Shown: positions 43,815 to 52,363, counted from the first letter of the stretch. The stretch is 64,000 nucleotides of DNA from Draconibacterium orientale (GCF_000626635.1 NZ_CP007451.1:3888501-3952500); one strand, 5' to 3'. Notes: generated by a model from the sequence alone, not told the origin. A program made the numbers and translations.

Positions 43815-44840
43815 TTAGTTCAGCAACTCTTTTATCAACTCCACAAACGCATAAATCTCCTCCTCAGTGGTGTCAAACGAGGTCATCCAGCGCACTTCCG
43901 ATTGTATTTCGTCCCAGGTGTAAAAGAAGAAACGTTCACGCAGCGGCTCAATAATTTCTTTCGGAACGATGGCAAAAACACCATTTGCCGAAACCGGTTG
44001 TGTAATTTTAATCTGCGGAATTTTTGCCACTTCAGCTTCCAGCAACTTCGCCATTTTATTCGAATGCGATGCTGTTTCTTTCCAAAGGTCATTTTCGAGG
44101 TATGCAATAAACTGGGCCCCCACAAAACGCATTTTCGAGTACAACTGCATGCTTTGTTTGCGCAGGTATTTGGTTTGTTTTGTCAGCTCCGGATTAAAGA
44201 ACAGTACCGCTTCGCCCATCATCATGCCATTTTTTGTGCCTCCAAACGAAAGCACGTCAACACCGCAATCAATGGTAAACGCGCGAAAATCCATATCGAG
44301 TGCAACGGCAGCATTGGCAATCCGGGCACCGTCCATGTGTAAATACATATCGTGCTTATGCGCCAGATCGGCCAGTGTTTTTATTTCTTCGGGCGAATAT
44401 ATCGTTCCCATCTCGGTAACCTGCGAAATCGAAATTACCTTGGGCTGCGAATGATGTTCAAAATCAAAACCTTTTAAATGGGGGAGAATCGCTTCGGGCG
44501 TTACTTTTCCATTAACGGGCTCAACAGGAATGAGTTTGCAGCCTGTAAATTTCTCCGGTGCACCACATTCGTCTTCCTGAATATGCGCTGTTTCGGCACA
44601 AATTATCGAGTTAAAACTTTGGGTTAGCGTTGACAGGCTCAACACATTGGCACCGGTGCCGTTAAAAACAAAAAATACCTCGGTGGCGGCACCAAACTTT
44701 TCTTTAAAAATGTCGATGGCTTTCGCCGTGAAAGGGTCGTTGCCGTAACCCACAACGTGTCCCTGGTTGGCGTCTTCCATCGCTTTTAAAAGGGCCGGAT
44801 GAACGCCTGAATTATTATCGCTTGCAAATCCTTTAAACAT
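43815..44840 (-). CDS. Low-specificity threonine aldolase
   Basis: I start at the ATG at 44840 (MFKGFASDNNSGVHP); the 20 codons before it are unlikely. The 341-aa PLP enzyme has the aldolase signature SDNNSGVHPALLKAM near the start, HMDGARIANAAVAL (~190) and the PLP-lysine block DVLSFGGTKNGMMMGEAV (~215-232). It cleaves threonine/allo-threonine to glycine and acetaldehyde. Divergent from the GPP34 gene. Confidence 0.9.
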   Translation of the reverse strand: MFKGFASDNNSGVHPALLKAMEDANQGHVVGYGNDPFTAKAIDIFKEKFGAATEVFFVFNGTGANVLSLSTLTQSFNSIICAETAHIQEDECGAPEKFTGCKLIPVEPVNGKVTPEAILPHLKGFDFEHHSQPKVISISQVTEMGTIYSPEEIKTLADLAHKHDMYLHMDGARIANAAVALDMDFRAFTIDCGVDVLSFGGTKNGMMMGEAVLFFNPELTKQTKYLRKQSMQLYSKMRFVGAQFIAYLENDLWKETASHSNKMAKLLEAEVAKIPQIKITQPVSANGVFAIVPKEIIEPLRERFFFYTWDEIQSEVRWMTSFDTTEEEIYAFVELIKELLN

Positions 44841-44901
44841 ATGGTTGTTTATTTGTAATTTTACTTCAATTGAAGTACGAATTAAGTAAGAAAAAATCAA
44901 A

Positions 44902-45582
44902 ATGAAGATGGATCAGCCAATTCCTTTAGCTCAAAAAATATATTTTCTTGGTATTCATCCCGAAAAAGGAGGCATTCGTTCGGGAGCCGCTTCTGCAATG
45001 CATTTTGTAGTTATCGGAACGCTGCTGATGGATTTGTACCTGCAGAAGAAAATTAAGTTTGAAGGGAAGCGGGTGATTGTACTTTCCACGAAATCGGATA
45101 ACGAACTGCACCGGTTTGTTTTGGACAAAATGAGCCGGGCAAAATCACCCAAAAAGATTTCAACCTGGATAAGTAAGCTCAATTATTCGCAGAAATATAT
45201 CCGAAGCGAAGTGCAAAAAGGATTGGTAGCCAAACGACTGATACGATTGGAAGAAAAACAATTTCTGTTTTTTAAATGGAAAAAGCCGGTGGTTTTGAAC
45301 AAGCAGGTGATGTACCGGATGATTGCTGAAATTGATAAGCAGATTTTTAAAGGTACAACCGCTGAAGAGGAATTGATCTTTCTGTCGTTTTTAGAACCGG
45401 CGGCTATGCTACGCCTGGTTTACCAGGATCGGAGAAAACGGAAGCAGGCCAGGGCACGTCTAAAACAAATGAGCATTAACAACCGGGTGTCGGGTGCTGT
45501 TGCCGATGCTATTGCGGCATCGCAGGCCATTGCTGCTTCAGTGGCGGCAAGTGCGGCGGCCAGTGCGGCCACAAATCATTAA
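44902..45582 (+). CDS. GPP34-family (GOLPH3-like) phosphoprotein
   Basis: The 226-aa protein shows the GPP34 pattern: IPLAQKIYFLGIHPEKGG...AMHFVVIGTLLMDLYLQKKIKF near the start, then RSEVQKGLVAKRLIRLEEKQF and NKQVMYRMIAEIDKQIF. In eukaryotes GOLPH3/Vps74 binds PI4P at Golgi membranes; bacterial homologues exist, mainly in actinobacteria and some other phyla, with unknown role. The C-terminal ~30 residues are almost all Ala/Ser (AAASAAASAAT-like), an unusual tail. A small membrane protein gene follows after 7 bases and is probably a partner. Confidence 0.8.
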   Translation: MKMDQPIPLAQKIYFLGIHPEKGGIRSGAASAMHFVVIGTLLMDLYLQKKIKFEGKRVIVLSTKSDNELHRFVLDKMSRAKSPKKISTWISKLNYSQKYIRSEVQKGLVAKRLIRLEEKQFLFFKWKKPVVLNKQVMYRMIAEIDKQIFKGTTAEEELIFLSFLEPAAMLRLVYQDRRKRKQARARLKQMSINNRVSGAVADAIAASQAIAASVAASAAASAATNH

Positions 45583-45589
45583 CTGGTGG

Positions 45590-45913
45590 ATGATGGAAAA
45601 GCTGAAAAAAATAATACTTTACATTGCCGGGCCGGGCGTCTTGTTTTTTGAACTGGTTGCCTTGTTCATTCATTTGTTCACGCCTGTTAACATGCGCCCG
45701 TGGCTAATCGGTGGACTGATTGTTTTTTTTGTGGTTTTTATTCCGCTTTACTGTTATGAGTATTTCAGGCAGGAATTTGGGAAAAAGGATAAGTCAATCA
45801 GCTTTAATAAAAACAAAAGCCGCACCGAGTGGCGTGGAGGCAATATACACGGAAAGGTGCCGACAAAAACCAAAGCTCCGGGTAAATACTTTAGCAAAAA
45901 TTCTACTCGTTAA
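45590..45913 (+). CDS. Small two-helix membrane protein
   Basis: The start is one of two adjacent ATGs at 45590/45593, 7-10 bases after the GPP34 gene and preceded by a GGTGG-type site. The 107-aa product has two membrane helices (~8-31 and ~36-58) and a basic C-terminal tail (KNKSRTEWRGGNIHGKVPTK). No family is recognised. It is likely co-transcribed with GPP34 and may anchor it. Its end overlaps the convergent glutathione peroxidase stop by 11 bases. Confidence 0.6.
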   Translation: MMEKLKKIILYIAGPGVLFFELVALFIHLFTPVNMRPWLIGGLIVFFVVFIPLYCYEYFRQEFGKKDKSISFNKNKSRTEWRGGNIHGKVPTKTKAPGKYFSKNSTR

Positions 45914-46433
45914 GCCAGTTAATAATTTTGTTGCTCAACGGACTTTTGGTTGGCCCCACGAAATCAACCACTTTGCCTTCTTCGTCGATCATAAACTTTT
46001 GGAAATTCCACCACACTTTTGCATCAAGCGTGCCATTTTCTTCGCTGTTCATTAACCATCGGTAAACCGGCGGCGGATTGTCCTTTATCGATATCTTTTC
46101 CATCAACGTAAAACTGATTTGGTATTGCGCGCAAAAGGTTTTTATGGTTTCGTTGTCGCCCGGTTCCTGTTTGCCAAAATCGTTACACGGAAAAGCAACA
46201 ATCTCAAAATCATCGCCGCCATATTCTTCGTAAAGCTCCTGCAGTTTTTCGTACTGCGGCGTTAACATACATTCCGATGCCGTATTTACAATCAGCACTT
46301 TTTTGCCTTTCAAACTCGAAAAGTGCAGGGTGTCGCCATCAATTGTCCGGGCCGAGAAGTCGCACAATGTTTTATATTGAGCCACAACCGAAGTAGTGCA
46401 AAAGAGCAGAACGAAAAAGATATATTTTCTCAT
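45903..46433 (-). CDS. Glutathione peroxidase family thiol peroxidase
   Basis: The 176-aa product has a signal peptide (ends VVAQ), then the GPX core: VNTASECMLTPQYEKLQELY with the peroxidatic Cys in place of selenocysteine, AFPCNDFGKQEPGDNE and WWNFQKFMIDEEGKVV. Such bacterial Cys enzymes usually use thioredoxin rather than glutathione. An exported location, probably periplasmic, is predicted. Confidence 0.88.
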   Translation of the reverse strand: MRKYIFFVLLFCTTSVVAQYKTLCDFSARTIDGDTLHFSSLKGKKVLIVNTASECMLTPQYEKLQELYEEYGGDDFEIVAFPCNDFGKQEPGDNETIKTFCAQYQISFTLMEKISIKDNPPPVYRWLMNSEENGTLDAKVWWNFQKFMIDEEGKVVDFVGPTKSPLSNKIINWLNE

Positions 46434-46520
46434 CTTAATTAAGGTTTTTACTATCAGACTGTTCTAAAAGTAAGGCTTTCGATGTTAATAAAAAAACGCG
46501 GCTAAAAAGGCATATTTAAT

Positions 46521-46528
46521 TATCTTTG
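46521..46528 (+). promoter_or_regulatory. Candidate -7 box for dnaX
   Basis: TATCTTTG matches TAnnTTTG and lies 19 bases before the ATG at 46548. No TTTG at the -33 position. Confidence 0.4.
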
Positions 46529-46547
46529 GACAACTTCTAAAGTGACT

Positions 46548-47654
46548 ATGGAGAATTTTATTGTATCAGCACGAAAATACAGACCGGACTCGTTTCAGAC
46601 GGTTGTTGCACAAGCATCGATTACCAACACGCTAAAAAATGCCATTAAGAGCAATCAGTTGGCGCATGCCTATTTGTTTTGCGGGCCGCGAGGTGTGGGG
46701 AAAACAACTTGTGCGCGTATTTTTGCCAAAACAATAAACTGCACGAACCTTACCGACGATACTGAGGCTTGCAACACATGCGAGTCGTGTACTTCGTTTA
46801 ACAGCAGCCGTTCGTTTAATATTCATGAACTGGATGCCGCTTCGAATAACTCGGTTGACGATATCCGAAACCTGACCGATCAGGTGCGTGTGCCGCCGCA
46901 AATGGGGAAGTACAGCGTATATATTATCGATGAGGTTCACATGTTGTCGTCGCAGGCGTTTAATGCGTTTCTGAAAACGCTGGAAGAGCCGCCAAAACAC
47001 GCCATTTTTATTTTGGCTACCACCGAAAAACATAAGATCATTCCAACCATTCTATCGCGTTGTCAGATCTTTGATTTTAACCGCATTGGCGTTGCTGATA
47101 TTTCAGAGCACCTGGAATATGTGGCTAAAAGCGAAAGTGTTGAAGTAGAAGGCGAAGGGTTGAATATTATTGCGCAAAAAGCCGATGGTGCCATGCGTGA
47201 TGCGCTTTCAATTTTCGACCAGATTGTAAGTTTCTCGGGGAAAAAGATCACTTACCAGGATGTAATTACCAACCTGAATGTGTTGGACTACGATTACTAT
47301 TTCCGTTTGGTTGACGAGTTTCTGAAAAACAATGTTACCGAGGTGATGGTGATTTTCAACGATATCCTGAATCACGGTTTCGACGGGCATCATTTTATAA
47401 CCGGGTTAAGTAGTCATTTCAGAGATTTGCTGGTTTGTAAAGATCCGGTAACCATACAACTGCTGGAAGTTGGGGGAGACATTAAAGAACGCTATCGTGC
47501 ACAGGCTGCTGCTACCGAAAGCGACTTTTTGCTCGATGCGATGCAAATTGCCAATACCTGCGATATGCAGTACAAAACGAGCCAGAACAAACGTCTGCTT
47601 ATTGAGCTGGCACTGATTCGGATAGCACAGCTAACCTTAAAAAAAAATAGCTGA
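46548..47654 (+). CDS. dnaX: DNA polymerase III clamp-loader subunit gamma/tau (gamma-length frame)
   Basis: The 368-aa frame from the ATG at 46548 has the clamp-loader ATPase: Walker A GPRGVGKTTCARI, zinc-binding cysteines (CNTCESC with the earlier Cys of INCTN), Walker B YIIDEVHMLS and sensor 1 ATTEKHKIIPTILSRC. It ends at TGA (47652-47654) three codons after a run of nine A. Downstream the +1 frame continues for 216 more codons with a typical DnaX C-terminus. So this frame gives a gamma-sized protein, and full-length tau needs loss of one A (or gain of two). The A9 run lies near residue 365. Confidence 0.9.
   Translation: MENFIVSARKYRPDSFQTVVAQASITNTLKNAIKSNQLAHAYLFCGPRGVGKTTCARIFAKTINCTNLTDDTEACNTCESCTSFNSSRSFNIHELDAASNNSVDDIRNLTDQVRVPPQMGKYSVYIIDEVHMLSSQAFNAFLKTLEEPPKHAIFILATTEKHKIIPTILSRCQIFDFNRIGVADISEHLEYVAKSESVEVEGEGLNIIAQKADGAMRDALSIFDQIVSFSGKKITYQDVITNLNVLDYDYYFRLVDEFLKNNVTEVMVIFNDILNHGFDGHHFITGLSSHFRDLLVCKDPVTIQLLEVGGDIKERYRAQAAATESDFLLDAMQIANTCDMQYKTSQNKRLLIELALIRIAQLTLKKNS
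47638..47647 (+). promoter_or_regulatory. A9 slippery run separating gamma and tau frames
   Basis: Nine consecutive A (about 47639-47647) precede TAGCTGA. With nine A the frame stops at TGA, with ten at the TAG just after the run; only eight (or eleven) keep tau open. Transcriptional slippage on an A9 run in dnaX is known from Thermus thermophilus. Confidence 0.55.
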
Positions 47655-48300
47655 AGGTCAGGACGACATTCTTGAGTCTATTTTTTCGGGCATAAACCTG
47701 CCCGACGAGAAACTTGCAGCTCAGCCTAAAAGTCAGCCGGTAAATCAACCACAACAGAACTCTCAGCCGAAACAAGCTGTTGGTTCAGCACCCGCAGCAA
47801 CTCCACCAAAAAGATTAGTAAAACGATCGGGCCGTGGGCTTGGTACCACATCGATAAAGAGAGCGTTGAAAGGCGATTTTGACGATGATAAAAAACAATT
47901 ATCGGCAAAAGAACAGTTTAAACTGTACTCAAAAGCGGATGAAACAGAGCCGTTTACTGCCGCGCAGTTGGAGGAAAAGTGGAAAGCTTTCCTTCCACGC
48001 CTGGATGATCGTCCGAGTTTGAAGGCTACCTTGTCGATTTTACCAACAATTCAGGAAGACTGGACTTTGTTGCTGGAAGTGGATAACCGTATTCAGGATG
48101 AGTTGCTGGTAAATATTAAACCTGAATTGGTGTCGTATTTGCGAAAAGAATTACGCAACTCGAAGATTAACCTAAAAACGGTGGTTTCGGATATTGTGCG
48201 GGAGAAAGTAATTTACTCGGATATTGAAAAGTACCAGGAAATGGCCAAAAAGAATCCAAACCTGGCGCTGCTGAAACGAACTTTAAACCTGGATTTTTAA
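47647..48300 (+). CDS. dnaX: DnaX tau-specific C-terminal part, +1 frame after the A9 run
   Basis: Directly after the A-run the +1 frame reads IAEGQDDILESIFSGINLPD, a Gln/Pro-rich linker (~47720-47810), RSGRGLGTTSIKRALKG and a C-terminal domain (FTAAQLEEKWKAFLPRL...NPNLALLKRTLNLDF) typical of Bacteroidota DnaX/tau. There is no start codon or ribosome site at the head; it must be reached by slippage on the A9 run, or the run is one base too long by sequencing error. A joined protein would be 583 aa, the normal size in this phylum. Confidence 0.8.
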   Translation: MAEGQDDILESIFSGINLPDEKLAAQPKSQPVNQPQQNSQPKQAVGSAPAATPPKRLVKRSGRGLGTTSIKRALKGDFDDDKKQLSAKEQFKLYSKADETEPFTAAQLEEKWKAFLPRLDDRPSLKATLSILPTIQEDWTLLLEVDNRIQDELLVNIKPELVSYLRKELRNSKINLKTVVSDIVREKVIYSDIEKYQEMAKKNPNLALLKRTLNLDF

Positions 48301-48338
48301 TTTGAATATCCGTTCTATGTCAGAATTAATATTTAGCA

Positions 48339-48423
48339 CGTCATGCTGAACTTGTTTCAGCATCTCTCGCATCTGCTAATGGTCTATTTGTAAGAAAGAC
48401 CCTGAAACAAGTTCAGGGTGACG
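48339..48423. repeat. GTCATGCTGAACTTGTTTCA-type inverted repeat
   Basis: Arms GTCATGCTGAACTTGTTTCA (48340 on) and TGAAACAAGTTCAGGGTGAC (ending 48422) flank ~35 bases. Same family as 26464-26524. Confidence 0.75.
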
Positions 48424-48490
48424 TTTTGGTTGTTACTAATTACCGACGTTCAATATTTTTAATGTCAGGTTAAAACATTTAAGAGAGAAG

Positions 48491-48556
48491 CGTCATGCTG
48501 AATTTATTTCAGCATCTTTTAAATAATGAAGATTCCGAAACAAGTTCGGGATGACG
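48491..48556. repeat. GTCATGCTGAATTTATTTCA-type inverted repeat
   Basis: A second, slightly diverged unit 70 bases after the previous one, with arms GTCATGCTGAATTTATTTCA and CGAAACAAGTTCGGGATGAC. The two units fill the gap between dnaX and the convergent pdxH. Confidence 0.75.
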
Positions 48557-48585
48557 TAATTGATATCGACGACCTGGATTTAAAA

Positions 48586-49221
48586 TCAAGGCGACAAGCG
48601 TTTGATTTTCCACTCGTTTTCAACTAATTCATAAACTATACGGTCGTGCAGGCGGCTTTCGCGACCCTGCCAAAATTCCATTTTTACCGGGCGAACCAGG
48701 TAGCCGCCCCAATTTTCCGGGCATTCAGGCTGTTCTCCCTGTAAGGCATTTTGTAAGGAGCGATATTGTTCTTCCAATTTACTTCGTGAAGTTAATGTGG
48801 CACTCTGAGCAGAGGCACATGCTGCAATCTGACTTTCCAAAGGGCGCGATTTGAAATACTGCACGGATGCCTCTCTTGAAACCTTTTCTGCGATTCCGTC
48901 AATGCGCACTTGCCGTTCCAGTTCGGGCCAAAAGAAGTGGATTCCAACCTTGTTGTTCTTTTCAATGGCTTTTCCTTTTTGGCTGTCGTAATTGGTGAAG
49001 AAGGTAAAACCGTCAACCGAAATATCTTTCAACAAAACAATACGCGATTGCGGGAAAGCACCGGCTTGTGCGGTAATCAGGCTCATTGCCGAAAAATCAT
49101 TCACATTGGCACGTTGTGCGTCGTTCAGCCATTCTTTAAATTGATCGATAGGGGAAGCAGCCACACTTTGTTTGGTTAGTGCTGCGAATCGGTATTCTCT
49201 TCTTATGCTATCTAATTTCAT
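48586..49221 (-). CDS. pdxH: Pyridoxamine/pyridoxine 5'-phosphate oxidase
   Basis: The 211-aa FMN enzyme makes pyridoxal 5'-phosphate. Family blocks are SPIDQFKEWLNDAQ, SRIVLLKDISVDGFTFFTNYDSQKG, HFFWPELERQVRIDG, SRPLESQIAACASAQS and, at the end, RPVKMEFWQGRESRLHDR. Length is normal. Monocistronic. Confidence 0.95.
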   Translation of the reverse strand: MKLDSIRREYRFAALTKQSVAASPIDQFKEWLNDAQRANVNDFSAMSLITAQAGAFPQSRIVLLKDISVDGFTFFTNYDSQKGKAIEKNNKVGIHFFWPELERQVRIDGIAEKVSREASVQYFKSRPLESQIAACASAQSATLTSRSKLEEQYRSLQNALQGEQPECPENWGGYLVRPVKMEFWQGRESRLHDRIVYELVENEWKIKRLSP

Positions 49222-49453
49222 TATTCTACGCGGTTTTCTATTGATTTCTGTTCGCTTTAGTAAAGCCTGAAATTGTATGTCAGCATAACCACAAACACCA
49301 AATTTTGTTTACACATTTTCGCTTCACTGAACCATTTATTTATGCTGTTGTTTTAAATAAAAGACAGCGAAGTCTTTATATGTGTTTTTGTAGATAACCT
49401 GTTTTTCAACCGACAGGCTGCGATACCGTATTTTAACTTTAAATTATAGCCGT

Positions 49454-50062
49454 ATGAAAAAATTAGCTTTTGTTTTAGGAATTCTACTGAGTGTGAATTT
49501 TGCTTTTGCCGGAGACGGAAAACAGCTGGCAATTGGCGATAAAGCTGTTCATACCGATGTGAAAATGAAAGATGTATCAGGAGCTGAAATATCGTTGAGT
49601 GATGTCCGTAAGGAAAATGGACTTTTAGTAATGTTTTCGTGTAATACCTGTCCGTTTGTTGTGGCCTGGGAAGATCGTTTTAACGCGGTGAAAGAGTGGG
49701 CCGATAACAACGATGTTGGAATGATTGTGTTAAACTCGAATTATCAGAAACGCGATGGAGCCGACAGTTTCGACGAGATGAAGAAGAAGGCCAAAGCGGA
49801 AGGATATAATTTCAACTATGTGGTTGATAAGGACAGTAAAATTGCCAATGCTTTTGGCGGGCAAACAACGCCGCATGTTTTCTTGTTTGATGGCGACATG
49901 AAACTGGCCTACAAAGGGGCAATTGACGATAATTACAAAGATGCTGAAGGCGTTAAACAAGCGTATTTAAAAGACGCACTTGTAAGTTTAGGAAACGACA
50001 AAAACATTGCAATTGCCGAGACCAAACCGTTGGGATGTGGAATTAAGCGAAAAGTTGATTAA
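49454..50062 (+). CDS. Exported thioredoxin-like protein (AhpC/TSA-Redoxin type)
   Basis: The 202-aa product has a signal peptide (ends FAFAG) and a Redoxin fold with the redox motif SCNTCPFV (CxxC, ~57-64), then a cis-Pro block GQTTPHVFLFD (~136-146). Such periplasmic thiol proteins reduce disulfides or peroxides. A C-terminal GCGIKRKVD adds one more Cys; its partner is unknown. Alone, with a terminator behind it. Confidence 0.82.
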   Translation: MKKLAFVLGILLSVNFAFAGDGKQLAIGDKAVHTDVKMKDVSGAEISLSDVRKENGLLVMFSCNTCPFVVAWEDRFNAVKEWADNNDVGMIVLNSNYQKRDGADSFDEMKKKAKAEGYNFNYVVDKDSKIANAFGGQTTPHVFLFDGDMKLAYKGAIDDNYKDAEGVKQAYLKDALVSLGNDKNIAIAETKPLGCGIKRKVD

Positions 50063-50090
50063 GTATAGTTTTGATTATAAATTGAAGAAG

Positions 50091-50119
50091 CTCTCATCTG
50101 TAATGGATGGGAGTTTTTT
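50091..50119 (+). terminator. Terminator of the thioredoxin-like gene
   Basis: CTCTCATC pairs with GATGGGAG (one G-T pair) around TGTAATG, followed by six T. It lies 28 bases past the stop. Confidence 0.65.
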
Positions 50120-50177
50120 ATTCAGTGAGACCCAAATTACAGGAGAGAAACGAACTGTAATTTTATGATCGAACTAA

Positions 50178-50202
50178 TCCCGATAGCGTAGCGTATCGGG
50201 AT
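50178..50202. repeat. Short palindrome in the gap before rsmD
   Basis: ATCCCGATA and TATCGGGAT pair around GCGTAGCG. The remaining ~80 bases to rsmD hold a small GATGCTTGCATC palindrome. No gene is visible. Confidence 0.5.
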
Positions 50203-50283
50203 AAATGAGTTAATACTCCGATGCTTGCATCGTAATTAACCTACATTCCATATTGCTGCCTCGTTAGCTTGCTGCTAGGTAGT

Positions 50284-50817
50284 TCATTTCTCAAAGAAAC
50301 TGAAATTCACTTTTCCGTAGGTTCGCAGCTCTTTAAAACAGGTGTGCGACGAGAAATCGTATTCTTTCGGATGTTCCAGAATAAAAAGTCCGTCGGGGGC
50401 TAAAATATTGGTATTCAGCACCGCATCTGGAATTTCTTTAAACTTCGGGTGATCGAATGGCGGATCGGCAAAAATAATATTAAAGCTATCGGGTGTTTTT
50501 TGTACAAACTTAAATGCATCGGCCTTAAAAACCTTCGCGTTGCTTATTTTAAGGGCGTCTATTACTTCCAAAATGAATTTATAGTGTGGAAAGTGTGTTT
50601 CAACCAGAGTGGCGCTTAAACAGCCTCTGCTCAAAAATTCGTAGCCCATACTTCCGGTTCCCGAAAACAGATCGAGAATATTTTTATTCGAAAACTCATA
50701 ACGGTTTTCAAGAATATTAAACAAGCCTTCTTTTGCAATGTCGGTTGTTGGCCGGGCTTTAAATTTTTTGCCCGGATGAAAAATCCTTCCTTTAAATTCG
50801 CCTCCGATTATTCTCAT
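50284..50817 (-). CDS. rsmD: 16S rRNA (guanine966-N2)-methyltransferase
   Basis: The 177-aa SAM-dependent enzyme methylates G966 of 16S rRNA. Motifs: MRIIGGEFKGR at the start, LDLFSGTGSMGYEFLSRG (SAM site) and the catalytic NIIFADPPFD. It starts 5 bases after the DUF3822 gene, within a three-gene operon that is standard in this phylum. Confidence 0.95.
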   Translation of the reverse strand: MRIIGGEFKGRIFHPGKKFKARPTTDIAKEGLFNILENRYEFSNKNILDLFSGTGSMGYEFLSRGCLSATLVETHFPHYKFILEVIDALKISNAKVFKADAFKFVQKTPDSFNIIFADPPFDHPKFKEIPDAVLNTNILAPDGLFILEHPKEYDFSSHTCFKELRTYGKVNFSFFEK

Positions 50818-50822
50818 ATGAA

Positions 50823-51635
50823 CTACAAAAATAGACTAATATTTTTTGTGATAAGCGCTTTGTTGATAAAAGTCGGTACCGCAATTGCTGCATTTATCGC
50901 AGAGGATTGCGAAAAATGCTTTTGCAGTACATCCTCTAATCCGGCGTGGGCTTTTATATTTCCTGCAAACTGCACGGTAATTTCTTTGGCCGAAATACTA
51001 AACTGGCGCAAAACCGTAAGCACAAAATACACCACATCGTTGGGGTGTTTAAAACTAAAATTATTGATCAGCTTTAATTCGTTTTGGCCAAACAGGGCCA
51101 TCGAAAAATGATTGGTACCAAAAAGCAGCAATAGTTTCGGAGTGGCTTCCGAAATGTTGGTCTGCTCAATTATCCGATGGAAAGGGTGAATGATTTGTGC
51201 TGAAGGTAAACGTTTATTTATTGTTTGTTGAAAACTTTCGGGAATGGCAAACAGTAATTCTCCGTTTACTCCGGCAATTTTGTTGTTCAGCCAGCTGGCC
51301 TGCTCGTTTTGCTCAAAAAGCAGGGGAGTAATATTTTGGACAATGTTATCCCGGTAGAATTGTTCCGGAATCAGGGTAAAATTTTGGGAATGGTAAACGA
51401 GGAAAATTTTGTGGAAGTTATTTTGAAGAATGGTTTCTTCTGCGAACAACGCTTCAAAATGCCTGGCCAATAAATTTGTGTTGCTTATCTTCAGTGCAAT
51501 GTCTTTAAAATAGAGCAACTTCCTCTGGGTGGGGCAAACAATAGAAAAAGAAAATCCATTCAGGCTAGCCTGAATGGATAATATTTTTTCACCGGTAGTT
51601 TCCGGTTGAAACGTTTCTTCTACAAATTCATGCAT
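50823..51635 (-). CDS. DUF3822 family protein
   Basis: The 270-aa protein matches the DUF3822 family, which in Bacteroidota regularly lies next to rsmD. Blocks such as KLLLLFGTNHFSMALFGQNE and VQFAGNIKAHAGLEDVLQ suggest a divergent ASKHA-like fold. Function unknown; no active-site motif is seen. It lies 3 bases after the upstream gene. Confidence 0.8.
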   Translation of the reverse strand: MHEFVEETFQPETTGEKILSIQASLNGFSFSIVCPTQRKLLYFKDIALKISNTNLLARHFEALFAEETILQNNFHKIFLVYHSQNFTLIPEQFYRDNIVQNITPLLFEQNEQASWLNNKIAGVNGELLFAIPESFQQTINKRLPSAQIIHPFHRIIEQTNISEATPKLLLLFGTNHFSMALFGQNELKLINNFSFKHPNDVVYFVLTVLRQFSISAKEITVQFAGNIKAHAGLEDVLQKHFSQSSAINAAIAVPTFINKALITKNISLFL

Positions 51636-51638
51636 GGT

Positions 51639-52271
51639 TTATTCCCAGTTACCCGCATTATTGTTAGTTTCTTCCAACGATCCAACTTTTAAACCCGGGT
51701 ATTTTTCGTTGGTTCTGCGCTGATCGTTAAGGTTGATGGTTAATTGTTCATCTAAACCTCTTAATATAACGTTGTTATGTGCTTTTGCTTCAAAAACAGG
51801 AACCTTAATACCTGAACCGGTTGTAATGATGGTAGCTCCCAGGTGGAACTCAGTAGGCTCGCCCGGAACTGGAATGTAACGCAAACTATTGGCGTCGTAG
51901 TCACCACCAAAAAGTGCATCGATAACACCAACTCTTACTGTATCACGAATGATAAGTCCCATTTCAATCGCTTTTTTCTCAGTAATTTTGGCTTCGATCA
52001 TACTATCAGTCAATTCACCGATAGCTCTTACGTTTCTAACCGAGTCGTTCGAAACGAAGCTGATTAAAGTATCCCAACTTCCTGTAAACTGACCATAAAT
52101 ATCTTTGTAGGCCAATTCAGCTTTACGAATATCTTTTAACTTTGCAACGGTTGCTTCGTAACGCGCATCTTTTGCTTTTTCGAAAGTAATAGGGCGCTGA
52201 ATACTTTGGTAGATTAAATAGGTAAGCACAACGGCTACAAGGAAAAGTACAATCTGAATTACGGTTCTCAT
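51639..52271 (-). CDS. Membrane-anchored protein with pseudopilin-like N-terminus, 210 aa
   Basis: The protein has one N-terminal membrane helix (TVIQIVLFLVAVVLTYLIYQ) followed by VAKLKDIRKAELAYKDIYGQ, F, TGSWDTLISF, a pattern seen in type II/IV pseudopilin-like proteins. The remainder (~90-210) is a mixed domain (FHLGATIITTGSGIKVPVFEA). No prepilin peptidase site is evident. I do not recognise the family. It heads the operon with DUF3822 and rsmD. Confidence 0.55.
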   Translation of the reverse strand: MRTVIQIVLFLVAVVLTYLIYQSIQRPITFEKAKDARYEATVAKLKDIRKAELAYKDIYGQFTGSWDTLISFVSNDSVRNVRAIGELTDSMIEAKITEKKAIEMGLIIRDTVRVGVIDALFGGDYDANSLRYIPVPGEPTEFHLGATIITTGSGIKVPVFEAKAHNNVILRGLDEQLTINLNDQRRTNEKYPGLKVGSLEETNNNAGNWE

Positions 52272-52363
52272 TTTTATTTTTTTATAAGTTCATTTTTCGT
52301 TTTGCCTGCAAATTTAAAAAAAAACAAAATTAGCTTCTTACACCCTATGTTATTTTAGCTGGT

